IMG/VR virus record: IMGVR_UViG_3300010296_001812
Location: 1-48,321 of that record
Source of the DNA: a virus
Strand: one strand, 5' to 3'
DNA length: 48,321 bases
Part shown: positions 38,972 through 45,868 of the stretch, one piece after another
How the letters are laid out: the number at the start of each line of letters is the position of its first letter
Position numbering within the stretch: the first letter of the stretch is position 1
Program-made: the position numbers and the translations under genes
The notes under the pieces: generated by a model
Database searches by the model: none
Seen by the model: the letters and a program-made list of their open reading frames with translations, nothing else
Told to the model about the DNA's origin: nothing

Positions 38972-40482
38972 TAGAATACTCTTACTTTATATTTATTTTC
39001 CCATTCTATAGCGTCTTCAATAGTATTTACCATAGGTTTATTTCTTATGTTCAAAGAAGTATTTAGTAACATTGGAACTTGTGTAAGTTCATAATATTCC
39101 TCTAATATCTGTCTAAGAACAGATTTACAGTCGGGTTTTACTACTTGCACCCGTGCAGTCCCGTCAACATGTGTCACCGATTTGTAATCATGTTTTGCCT
39201 TTGCGGTAAACTGCATGTATTCGTTCATCGGGCCATCGAAGTATTCATCCGCATACTCTGAAAGAATTGCGGGGCCAAAAGGTCTGAACTTGTGTCTCCG
39301 TTTTATTTCATTAACGGTATCCTTGACATCATAACGAACATCTGCAATCAGAGACCGATTACCCAATGCACGAGGGCCATACTCTGCTCGACCATTCGCA
39401 ATACCACAGACTCGATTTTCAACGAGATACTTTGCAACTTCTTTTGCATTGATATCACGGTCAATATCATGACCCAAATATGGAGACCAGTCTAGATGTG
39501 TTCCCCCCGTGTTTTTATGCCATGTGTATGATGCACACCCTAGAGCATTACCCGAATCATTAGGTGCGATTGCAATATGCATGTCATCAAAGAGTTCTCG
39601 TATCATAGAATTAGCAAGAACATTTTGGGCACAACCACCACCATAGACCAGTTTAGACCCATACTTTCTTGCTTCCTTCATAATTTTAAGAACTTCGACC
39701 TCAAAGAATTTTTGAACAGTTGCAGCGGCATCCTCCATCGATATCCCCTTGCACCTATTTTTTATTCTTGTTTCATATACAACAAATTTAGCACTTAGGG
39801 AACTTTCTGCGATTGAAGTTTGTTCAAAATCTACAATCATTTTCTCGTATAATCCCTGTTCACTTTCAAACCAATAATAACACTTATGTAATATTTCGTA
39901 AAGTTTTTTATCAACCTCACCATAGGAAGAAAGTCCCATGACGATATATTCATCTCTAAGAGATTTCAAACCTATCGCTGTAGTCACAGTCCCGTATAAC
40001 ATTCCAAGAGATTGTGGCCACATAACTTTTTTTATGGGTTTTAGATTGTGGTCATGAATCGCAACCGATTCAAGTTCACCCGAACCATCTACTGAAACAC
40101 AAACCGTGTCCTCTTTTGATTGCCATGGTCGAGTGAAAAATGCCAGAGCACAATGACTTTCATGATGTAGATTAAAATCATCATACAGGTATGAATTACT
40201 AATTGGCGCTATTTGTTCTTCTTCTTCGTTTCTAAATCCGATAGCCGCAGCAGAACCAAATGTGCGATAACCGCCCATCATTTTTTTACGCAAATTTATA
40301 TCTTCATAAAAAGTAACGTGGTCATCATCATTGACAAGATTCCACATCTCAGGGAATATCAATGCATCGTTTTTTGTTTTACTATAACGTTCTGATTGTG
40401 ACGCATATGCGACTGTGCCATCGGGATTGACGATAGCTAATCCCGCATCATGAAAATATTCCGAATAACCAACATATCTCAT
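38971..40482 (-). CDS. NodU/CmcH-family carbamoyltransferase
   Basis: This 503-residue protein has the O-carbamoyltransferase pattern throughout: 'GYSEYFHDAGLAIV' with the metal-site His11, 'HHESHCALAFF', 'CVSVDGSGELES', 'VYGGGCAQNVLANS', 'RAEYGPRALGNRSLIADVR', 'RPFGPAILSEYADEYF'. The family transfers the carbamoyl group of carbamoyl phosphate, through a carbamoyl-adenylate, to a hydroxyl on a sugar or antibiotic. Related genes occur in other marine myophages. It lies in the same run as the glycosyltransferases, so a carbamoylated sugar is likely. Confidence 0.93.
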   Translation of the reverse strand: MRYVGYSEYFHDAGLAIVNPDGTVAYASQSERYSKTKNDALIFPEMWNLVNDDDHVTFYEDINLRKKMMGGYRTFGSAAAIGFRNEEEEQIAPISNSYLYDDFNLHHESHCALAFFTRPWQSKEDTVCVSVDGSGELESVAIHDHNLKPIKKVMWPQSLGMLYGTVTTAIGLKSLRDEYIVMGLSSYGEVDKKLYEILHKCYYWFESEQGLYEKMIVDFEQTSIAESSLSAKFVVYETRIKNRCKGISMEDAAATVQKFFEVEVLKIMKEARKYGSKLVYGGGCAQNVLANSMIRELFDDMHIAIAPNDSGNALGCASYTWHKNTGGTHLDWSPYLGHDIDRDINAKEVAKYLVENRVCGIANGRAEYGPRALGNRSLIADVRYDVKDTVNEIKRRHKFRPFGPAILSEYADEYFDGPMNEYMQFTAKAKHDYKSVTHVDGTARVQVVKPDCKSVLRQILEEYYELTQVPMLLNTSLNIRNKPMVNTIEDAIEWENKYKVRVF

Positions 40483-40493
40483 GTGAGTATATA

Positions 40494-41069
40494 TCAGGTT
40501 AAATATTCATAGATATCTTTCCAGTTTTTCATCAGGGGAAACTCTGTGTTATTCATGTTGAAACTGTGTTCCATGAGAACAGAGTCGAGACCAAAGTTTG
40601 CACCACACTGGGCATTCTCAACCTTGTCTTCAACCCAGACATAATCCTTACCTTCATATTGACTTAACTCTTGGTCTTTGTCAGCACCAGTGTCAAGGTA
40701 GATAAACTTCTCAAACACAGTTTCACCAAACAACTTCTGAAGGTTCTGTGTCCGAAGTTTCTGTGCGTTAGGGTCTTTACTCAAACTTGTGATTGCGTGA
40801 AAGACATACCCATGTTCTTCATGGAGTTTCTTAATATAGTGCATCGCATCACGGAGAGGTGGTAGAAAACCAATCGCAGCACTTTCGTTGAACAACCGAA
40901 CCATTTCTTTTGATTCAGAAGGTTCAAGTCCATAGACCTTACCTACATCATAGGAATCAGGGTCTTTTACGACATAACCTTTTTCTTGCATCCAGATATC
41001 AAAGGCATATCCCCAGTTGAGGACAACACCATCAATGTCGGTAAGAACTACTTTGTGATATTTTTTCAT
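40494..41069 (-). CDS. HAD-family phosphatase
   Basis: From ATG 41069 (AAGGAATGTTT upstream) the protein is 191 residues. It has 'VVLTDIDGVVLNWG' as HAD motif I, 'HAITSLSKDPNAQ' (motif II-like Ser/Thr) and 'DYVWVEDKVENAQCG' as motif IV. This resembles 5'-nucleotidase or NagD-like phosphatases. A small-molecule phosphate monoester is the likely substrate. It has its own early promoter, unlike the carbamoyltransferase gene downstream. Confidence 0.8.
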   Translation of the reverse strand: MKKYHKVVLTDIDGVVLNWGYAFDIWMQEKGYVVKDPDSYDVGKVYGLEPSESKEMVRLFNESAAIGFLPPLRDAMHYIKKLHEEHGYVFHAITSLSKDPNAQKLRTQNLQKLFGETVFEKFIYLDTGADKDQELSQYEGKDYVWVEDKVENAQCGANFGLDSVLMEHSFNMNNTEFPLMKNWKDIYEYLT

Positions 41070-41092
41070 AAACATTCCTTTCTTATATTATT

Positions 41093-41121
41093 AATATACA
41101 AGAAAGGGCATAGTTTGTCAA
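41093..41121 (-). promoter_or_regulatory. Sigma70-type early promoter for the HAD phosphatase
   Basis: TTGACA (41121-41116), 17-base spacer, TATATT (41098-41093). It is preceded by AAAAAGC. It lies just after the stop of the 41127 glycosyltransferase and about 23 bases before the ATG. Confidence 0.82.
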
Positions 41122-41126
41122 GCTTT

Positions 41127-41972
41127 TTATGCTTTTACATACTTGAATTTTTTTAAGTATTTGAATTTATTATTTGTATAATCATCAAGCATGGTGACTT
41201 TGTTACCACCGCCCGTGTAGTGCAGAAAGTTCATATCATACCCACGGTCATCTTCCCAATGGGTAGGCGTATCATTCCAAGTCTGGTCAATACCCTTGAT
41301 GTCAAATCCGTGTTTGGTCAATTGACCAGAGATAAAGAACTGGTCATTGTTTACCCAAAACGCATCCTTACCCTCTCCTGCCATCATGTATTCATACCAG
41401 TCATCAAAACACTCTCGTGCTTTGAGTCGTGCATCTCTTGACCAAACCATGACACCAGTATTGAAACAGGTTATACTTGATGGTTCTTTACCCCATCGGT
41501 TCTCAACAATAGGGACACCCGTTCTATTAAATCTTGTTGCGACTTCTTGATATCTTTCTTGACTATAATCCCAACTATTGTATCCACCCCCTTTATTTGT
41601 CCGAATATCAGACTCGAATACACCATAAACATCACAGTCTTCTACATCGAAAATGTTCTCTTCGGTATTTGCAATAATATCCGTATCAACAAACAATAAC
41701 TTATCAAAGTCATCATAGAGAGGGTCATAAACTAATCGCAGAACTTCAAACAAAGGAACGGTAGGCCCAGACTTACCTTTAGTAAATACCTTATTATTTG
41801 TATAATGGTGTAGTGCGCCTATCTTATTTGCATAGGTGCGAAATGATTCCGCAGAAAGGTCTGCGGTTTTTTGATATAGTTCTGCACGAGTGCCTTGAGG
41901 ATACTGAGGAACTTTACCTCGTTTGTTAGTATCTTCATCAATTATCATATATTGATAGATGATATTTTTCAT
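41127..41972 (-). CDS. Glycosyltransferase, GT8-like
   Basis: This 281-residue protein has 'PLFEVLRLVYDPLYDDFDKLLFVDTDIIANTEEN' with the DxD, 'SITCFNTGVMVWSRDAR', 'FWVNNDQFFISGQLTKHG' and a terminal 'MNFLHYTGGGNKV'. The order DxD - NtGv - DQ - HytGggnK fits GT8-type transferases and is similar to the protein encoded at 26035. It overlaps the endolysin by ATGA, which suggests that this sugar-adding gene was inserted next to a lysis gene. Confidence 0.82.
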   Translation of the reverse strand: MKNIIYQYMIIDEDTNKRGKVPQYPQGTRAELYQKTADLSAESFRTYANKIGALHHYTNNKVFTKGKSGPTVPLFEVLRLVYDPLYDDFDKLLFVDTDIIANTEENIFDVEDCDVYGVFESDIRTNKGGGYNSWDYSQERYQEVATRFNRTGVPIVENRWGKEPSSITCFNTGVMVWSRDARLKARECFDDWYEYMMAGEGKDAFWVNNDQFFISGQLTKHGFDIKGIDQTWNDTPTHWEDDRGYDMNFLHYTGGGNKVTMLDDYTNNKFKYLKKFKYVKA

Positions 41973-42430
41973 TCAATTAGTCCAGTCTTATAGACTGTCT
42001 TACCATCTTCTCTCATTGCGGTCAATACTGATTTACGATTACCTTCCACCTTATACGACACATGAACCCAACCAGAGTCAGGAATGCCAGGCGTATAGAA
42101 CTCAAGGATGAGTTGGTCAAAGTCCAGATTGTCTTCAATCCACTTTGCGACTTCGTAGTTAGATGTGCCTGGACATTCGATGTCCACTGCCTCACCCTTA
42201 CAATGTTGGGACTTCGATGAACCACCAACCGCTTCATTCAATGCAGGCCCACGATATCCAGAGTTGATTACGGTGACACCGAAGTTGTCTCGAACAGGTT
42301 GAACGACCATCAGGAACAACGCCTGTGCCGCAACCAAGTGTTCTTCATTCGGTGTGTTGTCGATACCTTGTCGCAGAGCAGTCTGGGACTTGGTAAATTC
42401 ACTCAAGGTGAAGTTTGGTGATAGTCTCAA
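41969..42430 (-). CDS. Peptidase M15 endolysin, TTG start
   Basis: The protein is 153 residues if started at TTG 42430, which overlaps the phoH stop (TTGA) and has GAGG upstream. It carries the M15 zinc site: His76 and Asp83 in 'SSKSQHCKGEAVDIE', and His123 in 'SGWVHVSYK'. The N-terminus 'NFTLSEFTKSQTALRQGIDN' is family-typical. The family cuts peptide cross-bridges (L-Ala-D-Glu or D-Ala-D-Ala type). It has no signal peptide, so it would need a holin. The only ATG in frame lies 78 bases upstream inside phoH and adds no family sequence. Confidence 0.85.
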   Translation of the reverse strand: MRLSPNFTLSEFTKSQTALRQGIDNTPNEEHLVAAQALFLMVVQPVRDNFGVTVINSGYRGPALNEAVGGSSKSQHCKGEAVDIECPGTSNYEVAKWIEDNLDFDQLILEFYTPGIPDSGWVHVSYKVEGNRKSVLTAMREDGKTVYKTGLIE

Positions 42431-43113
42431 TTTAGTTTTCCTCTTTCGACCATTTCTTTGGTCATGATATAATCTCTTACAAAGTCTGACCTTACAATAT
42501 CTGCCCATCCGAATTCTACGGTTGTAAAGTTGTTCATGACTTCCATGATGTTCATGAAGTCCAGAATACCGTTCTTGTCAGTCTCTTTATTTAGGTCTGA
42601 TTGATAGTAGTCTCCACTGAAGATGATGCGTGTATTGCGTCCCACACGAGTGATAATACTATCCAGTTCGTGGTATGTAAGGTTTTGCATCTCATCAACC
42701 AGAATGATTGCATCATCGATTGTCTGTCCCCGAATGAATGAAGTGGACATAAACGAGATTGCACCCTGTGTCTCAAGCATGTCATATGCGAGTTTCTCAT
42801 TGAATAGTTCGGTTGCGATTGACCGATAAGGTGCGGTATATGCATCAACCTTCTCCTCGATTGAGCCAGGGAGATACCCCATCTCCCGTGTCGGAACAAC
42901 GCTCCTTACGATAACAAGTTTATCTTGTTCATACGACTTATCCAGAATATCCGCGAGTGCGAGATACATTCCAATAAAGGTCTTGCCCGTTCCTGCCGAA
43001 CCACAGAGAACCAGATGGTCTCCGTCATCCCACGAATCGTATGCTATTCTTTGATTTTGTGTGATTGCTTCGTAGGTTAACAGGTGGTCTATCTTGAGAC
43101 GTTTCATAGTCAT
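42427..43113 (-). CDS. phoH: PhoH-family ATPase
   Basis: This 228-residue protein has Walker A at 38-45 (GSAGTGKT), 'VIVRSVVPTREMGYLPGS', the PhoH-typical 'ISFMSTSFIRGQTIDDAIILVDEMQNLTYHEL' with Walker B Asp-Glu, and 'RIIFSGDYYQSD'. PhoH proteins are ATPases, some with RNA helicase activity, and are very common in marine phages. The role in infection is unsettled. It overlaps the upstream small gene by ATGA and the endolysin by TTGA. Confidence 0.95.
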   Translation of the reverse strand: MTMKRLKIDHLLTYEAITQNQRIAYDSWDDGDHLVLCGSAGTGKTFIGMYLALADILDKSYEQDKLVIVRSVVPTREMGYLPGSIEEKVDAYTAPYRSIATELFNEKLAYDMLETQGAISFMSTSFIRGQTIDDAIILVDEMQNLTYHELDSIITRVGRNTRIIFSGDYYQSDLNKETDKNGILDFMNIMEVMNNFTTVEFGWADIVRSDFVRDYIMTKEMVERGKLN

Positions 43114-43343
43114 GTCTTGATAGTATTCCCTTTACCCGAACCCTTTTTGATATTCTTCATCAGGTCTTTCCAGTCACCCGATGTCTGATTAATCACATTG
43201 CCCGTGTGAGTGACAATGTTAGGAGCTGTGACCACCTTGCTCCAATCTGGATTTTCTTTCAGATATTTTTCAAGGTCAGAATAAGAACAGAAGATGTCTT
43301 TCTCTTCTTCTGTCTTTTTGTGCATTACTGTATATGTCGGCAT
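43110..43343 (-). CDS. Small FmdB-like phage protein
   Basis: This 77-residue protein starts 'MPTYTVMHKKTEEEKDIFCSYSDLEKYLKENPDW' (FmdB-like opening) and has 'VVTAPNIVTHTG' and 'DWKDLMKNIKKGSGKG'. The FmdB zinc cysteines are missing, as in the T4-type phage versions I recall. Function unknown. CTTGGAGATAAC precedes the ATG, and an 11-base-pair hairpin lies just upstream of that. Confidence 0.78.
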   Translation of the reverse strand: MPTYTVMHKKTEEEKDIFCSYSDLEKYLKENPDWSKVVTAPNIVTHTGNVINQTSGDWKDLMKNIKKGSGKGNTIKT

Positions 43344-43358
43344 GTTATCTCCAAGTAA

Positions 43359-43385
43359 CGTTGAGGGTGACCAGCACCCCCAACG
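43359..43385 (-). promoter_or_regulatory. Leader hairpin upstream of the FmdB-like gene and phoH
   Basis: An 11-base-pair stem with one A-C mismatch (CGTTGAGGGTG against CACCCCCAACG) has the loop ACCAG. There is no T-run on either side, so it is not a normal terminator. It sits 10 bases upstream of the Shine-Dalgarno of 43343 and may be an mRNA processing or stability element. Confidence 0.55.
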
Positions 43386-43405
43386 AGATACTTGACCACC
43401 TACCT

Positions 43406-43573
43406 TTATGCTAGAATTGAACTTTCGTATTCGGCAATAGTCTGATTGAGAAAACTTTGTTTCTTCGATAACCTGTGAGCAAGGTTGTCTCTTCCCTTTT
43501 TCTTGAGACGGTGGATATAGTTATCGAGTTCTCTACTGTCGTTTTTCAATCTCTCTATTTGCGTTCTTGGCAT
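43406..43573 (-). CDS. Small basic coiled-coil protein (55 aa)
   Basis: The frame encodes 55 residues: 'MPRTQIERLKNDSRELDNYI', then basic 'HRLKKKGRDNLAHRLSKKQS' and 'FLNQTIAEYESSILA'. It has AAGGAGC upstream of the ATG. It is helical with a high positive charge and could bind nucleic acid or membrane. No family recognised. It lies in the same direction as the genes on both sides. Confidence 0.62.
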   Translation of the reverse strand: MPRTQIERLKNDSRELDNYIHRLKKKGRDNLAHRLSKKQSFLNQTIAEYESSILA

Positions 43574-43617
43574 AATTGCTCCTTGTTGTTAGAGTTGAAA
43601 GAAAACATAACGAAAAG

Positions 43618-44037
43618 TTAAGATATCAGATTCGGGAATGCCTCCTCTGCAATCTTTTTAGTCAAACCTTTTACTGGTGACTTCTTGTTCACCATGTCCA
43701 GAACGATGAGTGCATCTTCTGGATGAATTGCTTCTAACATTTGAATGAATTGTTTTTCGATTTGGAACTGTTTCAATTGTGCAGAACGAGCACCCTTCAC
43801 ATAGTCGCCAAACTCACGGTGTTTCTTTCTCAAAGTTGAGGGAACACTCTCTGGTCGATTAGGGGTGTATGGGGGTTTGCCTGCGGGCAGGACGAATTCT
43901 AGTCGGTCATCAAACGCACCGCGAATGACATCCTTGACTGCGGGGATATTGCCTTTTTCTTTTAGAAAAGCAATCTTATCTTTTCGAGTTTTCAATTGCG
44001 AAAACTGGTGAAAAATTTCAAAAACTTCAAGTTCCAT
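43618..44037 (-). CDS. Conserved T4-type phage protein (DUF6433-like)
   Basis: This 139-residue protein has 'FDDRLEFVLPAGKPPYTPNRPESVPSTL', 'RSAQLKQFQIEKQFIQMLEAIHPEDALIVLDMVNKK' (split blocks) and 'GLTKKIAEEAFPNLI'. I recognise this set from marine T4-type phages as the DUF6433 family. Function unknown; proteins of this type often lie near recombination or replication genes. An AT-rich stretch with a TATAAT box precedes it, but the -35 is weak. Confidence 0.82.
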   Translation of the reverse strand: MELEVFEIFHQFSQLKTRKDKIAFLKEKGNIPAVKDVIRGAFDDRLEFVLPAGKPPYTPNRPESVPSTLRKKHREFGDYVKGARSAQLKQFQIEKQFIQMLEAIHPEDALIVLDMVNKKSPVKGLTKKIAEEAFPNLIS

Positions 44038-44075
44038 TATTTCTCCGTATATATTATATAGTGTTTTAAGGTTCT

Positions 44076-44264
44076 CTACAGACCGTAATATTCATCAAAT
44101 TCTTCTAACATTGTCTGATATTCACCTACAAGATATGTATAAGTTGCCACAGATTCTTTGTTTCCACAACTCTGTGCCTTCTCTAGGTCATTCTCAGCCA
44201 ACTCTAGAAAACCTTTGATTGCATACCTCTTCTGCAAGATTTCTGGGTCAAGATTTAGTTTCAT
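44076..44264 (-). CDS. Small acidic helical protein, unknown (62 aa)
   Basis: This 62-residue protein ('LDPEILQKRYAIKGFLELAE', 'ATYTYLVGEYQTMLEEFDEYYG') looks fully helical. It is directly behind an early promoter and has GGAAGGAATATT before the ATG. No family recognised. Confidence 0.66.
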   Translation of the reverse strand: MKLNLDPEILQKRYAIKGFLELAENDLEKAQSCGNKESVATYTYLVGEYQTMLEEFDEYYGL

Positions 44265-44288
44265 AACAATATTCCTTCCATCATATGT

Positions 44289-44317
44289 ATACTAACATAT
44301 TATCCAACTTTTGTCAA
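44289..44317 (-). promoter_or_regulatory. Sigma70-type early promoter
   Basis: TTGACA (44317-44312), 17-base spacer, TAGTAT (44294-44289). It is preceded by TTTTGTGC and lies directly after the terminator of the upstream gene. Confidence 0.82.
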
Positions 44318-44330
44318 GCACAAAATAAAA

Positions 44331-44351
44331 GGGGCAGTCTGACGCCGCCCC
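44331..44351 (-). terminator. Rho-independent terminator after the LPD29-like gene
   Basis: On the minus strand GGGGCGG and CTGCCCC form a seven-base-pair stem (one G-T pair) around CGTCAGA, followed by TTTTATTTT. It ends the transcript of the 44422 gene just before the next early promoter. Confidence 0.85.
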
Positions 44352-44374
44352 CTCTACCCTACTCCCTACTCCGC

Positions 44375-44419
44375 AGAGATAGGTTTCGCACTTATAACGG
44401 GGATATACCCCGTATCTCT
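44375..44419 (-). other. Structured 3' UTR element
   Basis: Just after the stop of the 44422 gene, AGAGAT/ATCTCT encloses an inner hairpin ACGGGG/CCCCGT with a five-base loop. A purine-rich stretch with four G-runs follows (44351-44373) and then the terminator. Together this is a folded tail of about 90 bases. It could stabilise the mRNA or be a small RNA; nothing in it codes. Confidence 0.5.
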
Positions 44420-44421
44420 AT

Positions 44422-44853
44422 TTATGCGGCGATAGGCGCCGCGCCGGAAATGTAAACGTAACCTTTGTCAAACTTACCTACATTGACGTTTACATAGTAT
44501 GCGATGTCAAAGTAGTCAGTCATGATATCGGTCTTGTCATACCACTCACCACGACTCGTTACACCTTTCATGGCGGCAACCAACTCATTCAAAAAGTCAG
44601 CAGTCTCTCCAGTGTAAAACTTATCAATGTGGTATGTATTGACTTGACTGTGCATATTGCCATCAGTCGCAAGGTAGTAAATATCATTACCCCGATAATC
44701 AACACCTTTAAAACTCAAAGGCCCTTGTTGTAGGGTCACAACCAAAGAACTATGATTGTTGATACTGATAGAACCTTTCATACCATACTTCTTGAGAACC
44801 GCCTTGATGCCAGGCGCCAACTCTTTTTTCATCTCTTGCGTTATAAATGCCAT
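44422..44853 (-). CDS. LPD29-domain-like protein
   Basis: This 143-residue protein has 'MAFITQEMKKELAPGIKAVLKKYGMKGSISINNHSSLVVTLQQGP' (conserved opening, split here), 'FLNELVAAMK' and 'DIMTDYFDIAYYVNVNVGK'. The blocks match the LPD29-type domain found in phage and mobile-element proteins. Function unknown. It has a strong early promoter, the conserved leader TATAGTTGAG and GGAG before the ATG, and its own terminator, so it is a one-gene early unit. Confidence 0.8.
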   Translation of the reverse strand: MAFITQEMKKELAPGIKAVLKKYGMKGSISINNHSSLVVTLQQGPLSFKGVDYRGNDIYYLATDGNMHSQVNTYHIDKFYTGETADFLNELVAAMKGVTSRGEWYDKTDIMTDYFDIAYYVNVNVGKFDKGYVYISGAAPIAA

Positions 44854-44883
44854 AGTCTGTCTCCTTTTCTCAACTATAATATT

Positions 44884-44912
44884 ATATTATCAAAACAAGC
44901 AAAGAATGTCAA
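44884..44912 (-). promoter_or_regulatory. Sigma70-type early promoter
   Basis: TTGACA (44912-44907), 17-base spacer, TAATAT (44889-44884), preceded by AAAAAAACGC. The TGA stop of the upstream ANL-like gene is part of the -35 box. Confidence 0.85.
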
Positions 44913-45868
44913 GCGTTTTTTTCAAAAATAATATTTTTTTCTGCCTCCCAATAATCGTGGAATTCTCCTCTTTCTTCGGTAATTATAATCCTGATAGTCT
45001 CAAGAAAGTCATCATCTCCCATTATTTCAAACAAATTACTCATACTATCAGGCCCATCCGTATACATCGCATTGACACCGTATCGTTTCATTTTGCGTGT
45101 TGTTCTACGAAGAAACACTTTCACTCTCTCACCATATAATTTAGGAGACGGAGTGAACAGATACACCAATCTTTTTGAGTTCATCAATGCGGGTAGGATA
45201 CCTTTTTGTAGAATGTCACGGTGGTGAAGTGATGTGCTGAATCCAAACACCTCATCCTTCGGAAAGTCTCTCAATCCAGATAGAAGTTCTTGATGGGTAA
45301 CATCTTTGAATTTAGGTTCGTCCGAATCCAGATTATAGTTCACCACGATTGCAACATCTTCTTTACTGACCCACCACGGTTGGATATCATCTGTCGGCAT
45401 ACCCTTGACACCCTCATACGAATGTCTAAATCCAGTCTCCCTGAGAGCATCCATTGCCTTTGCCCAGTAAGGAAACAACTCATAGTTTAGGTCTTCATCA
45501 AATATCGTATGTTGAATGAAATGACGATTGGTATTAAATTTAGATGTCCAGTTGGTGATATTGTCAATGACCCTATCACTTCTCTTTACAAAATCTTTCG
45601 CGCCGCCATGTATGTGTTCGTCATTTGTGATATCCCAAAGAAAGTCATCCCATATGAATAGTGGTAGTCCCAGTTCAAGACATGCGATATAGGATGCAAT
45701 ATATGATACACCATCAGGCGGAAGGTTGAGACATACGACATCACCCTTCTCCATACCCTTTGACAGAAAGAAACGTTTGTGTTGGTTGATAGAAAGACAT
45801 AGATTCTCATAATCGACATCATCGATTAGGAGGTCTTTCCGAATAATCTCACGACTTATTGCGTTCAT
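44909..45868 (-). CDS. Degenerate ANL (AMP-binding) protein
   Basis: This 319-residue protein keeps the ANL N-terminal subdomain pattern 'LSKGMEKGDVVCLNLPPDGVSYIASYIACLELGLPLFIWD'. The place of the ATP loop (usual TSGTTG.PK) reads 'VNYNLDSDEPKFKDVTHQELL'. 'FGFSTSLHHRDILQKGILPALM' matches the next core strand of its neighbour ('SRNLHHASAMLTSLIPSLM'). Later motifs and the C-terminal domain are absent. It is therefore a paralogue of the 45849 protein that has probably lost adenylation and may act as a partner. It overlaps that gene by 20 bases. Confidence 0.75.
   Translation of the reverse strand: MNAISREIIRKDLLIDDVDYENLCLSINQHKRFFLSKGMEKGDVVCLNLPPDGVSYIASYIACLELGLPLFIWDDFLWDITNDEHIHGGAKDFVKRSDRVIDNITNWTSKFNTNRHFIQHTIFDEDLNYELFPYWAKAMDALRETGFRHSYEGVKGMPTDDIQPWWVSKEDVAIVVNYNLDSDEPKFKDVTHQELLSGLRDFPKDEVFGFSTSLHHRDILQKGILPALMNSKRLVYLFTPSPKLYGERVKVFLRRTTRKMKRYGVNAMYTDGPDSMSNLFEIMGDDDFLETIRIIITEERGEFHDYWEAEKNIIFEKNA

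Noticed and set aside
38990-38997. AATAAATA (minus strand) ahead of the EF-hand gene
   Set aside because: One mismatch to the octamer and inside the carbamoyltransferase coding end; the EF-hand gene is already translationally coupled.
44351-44373. G-quadruplex in the minus-strand 3' UTR
   Set aside because: The four G-runs are GG, GGG, GGG and GGGGG, so only an imperfect quadruplex is possible; part of the last run belongs to the terminator stem.
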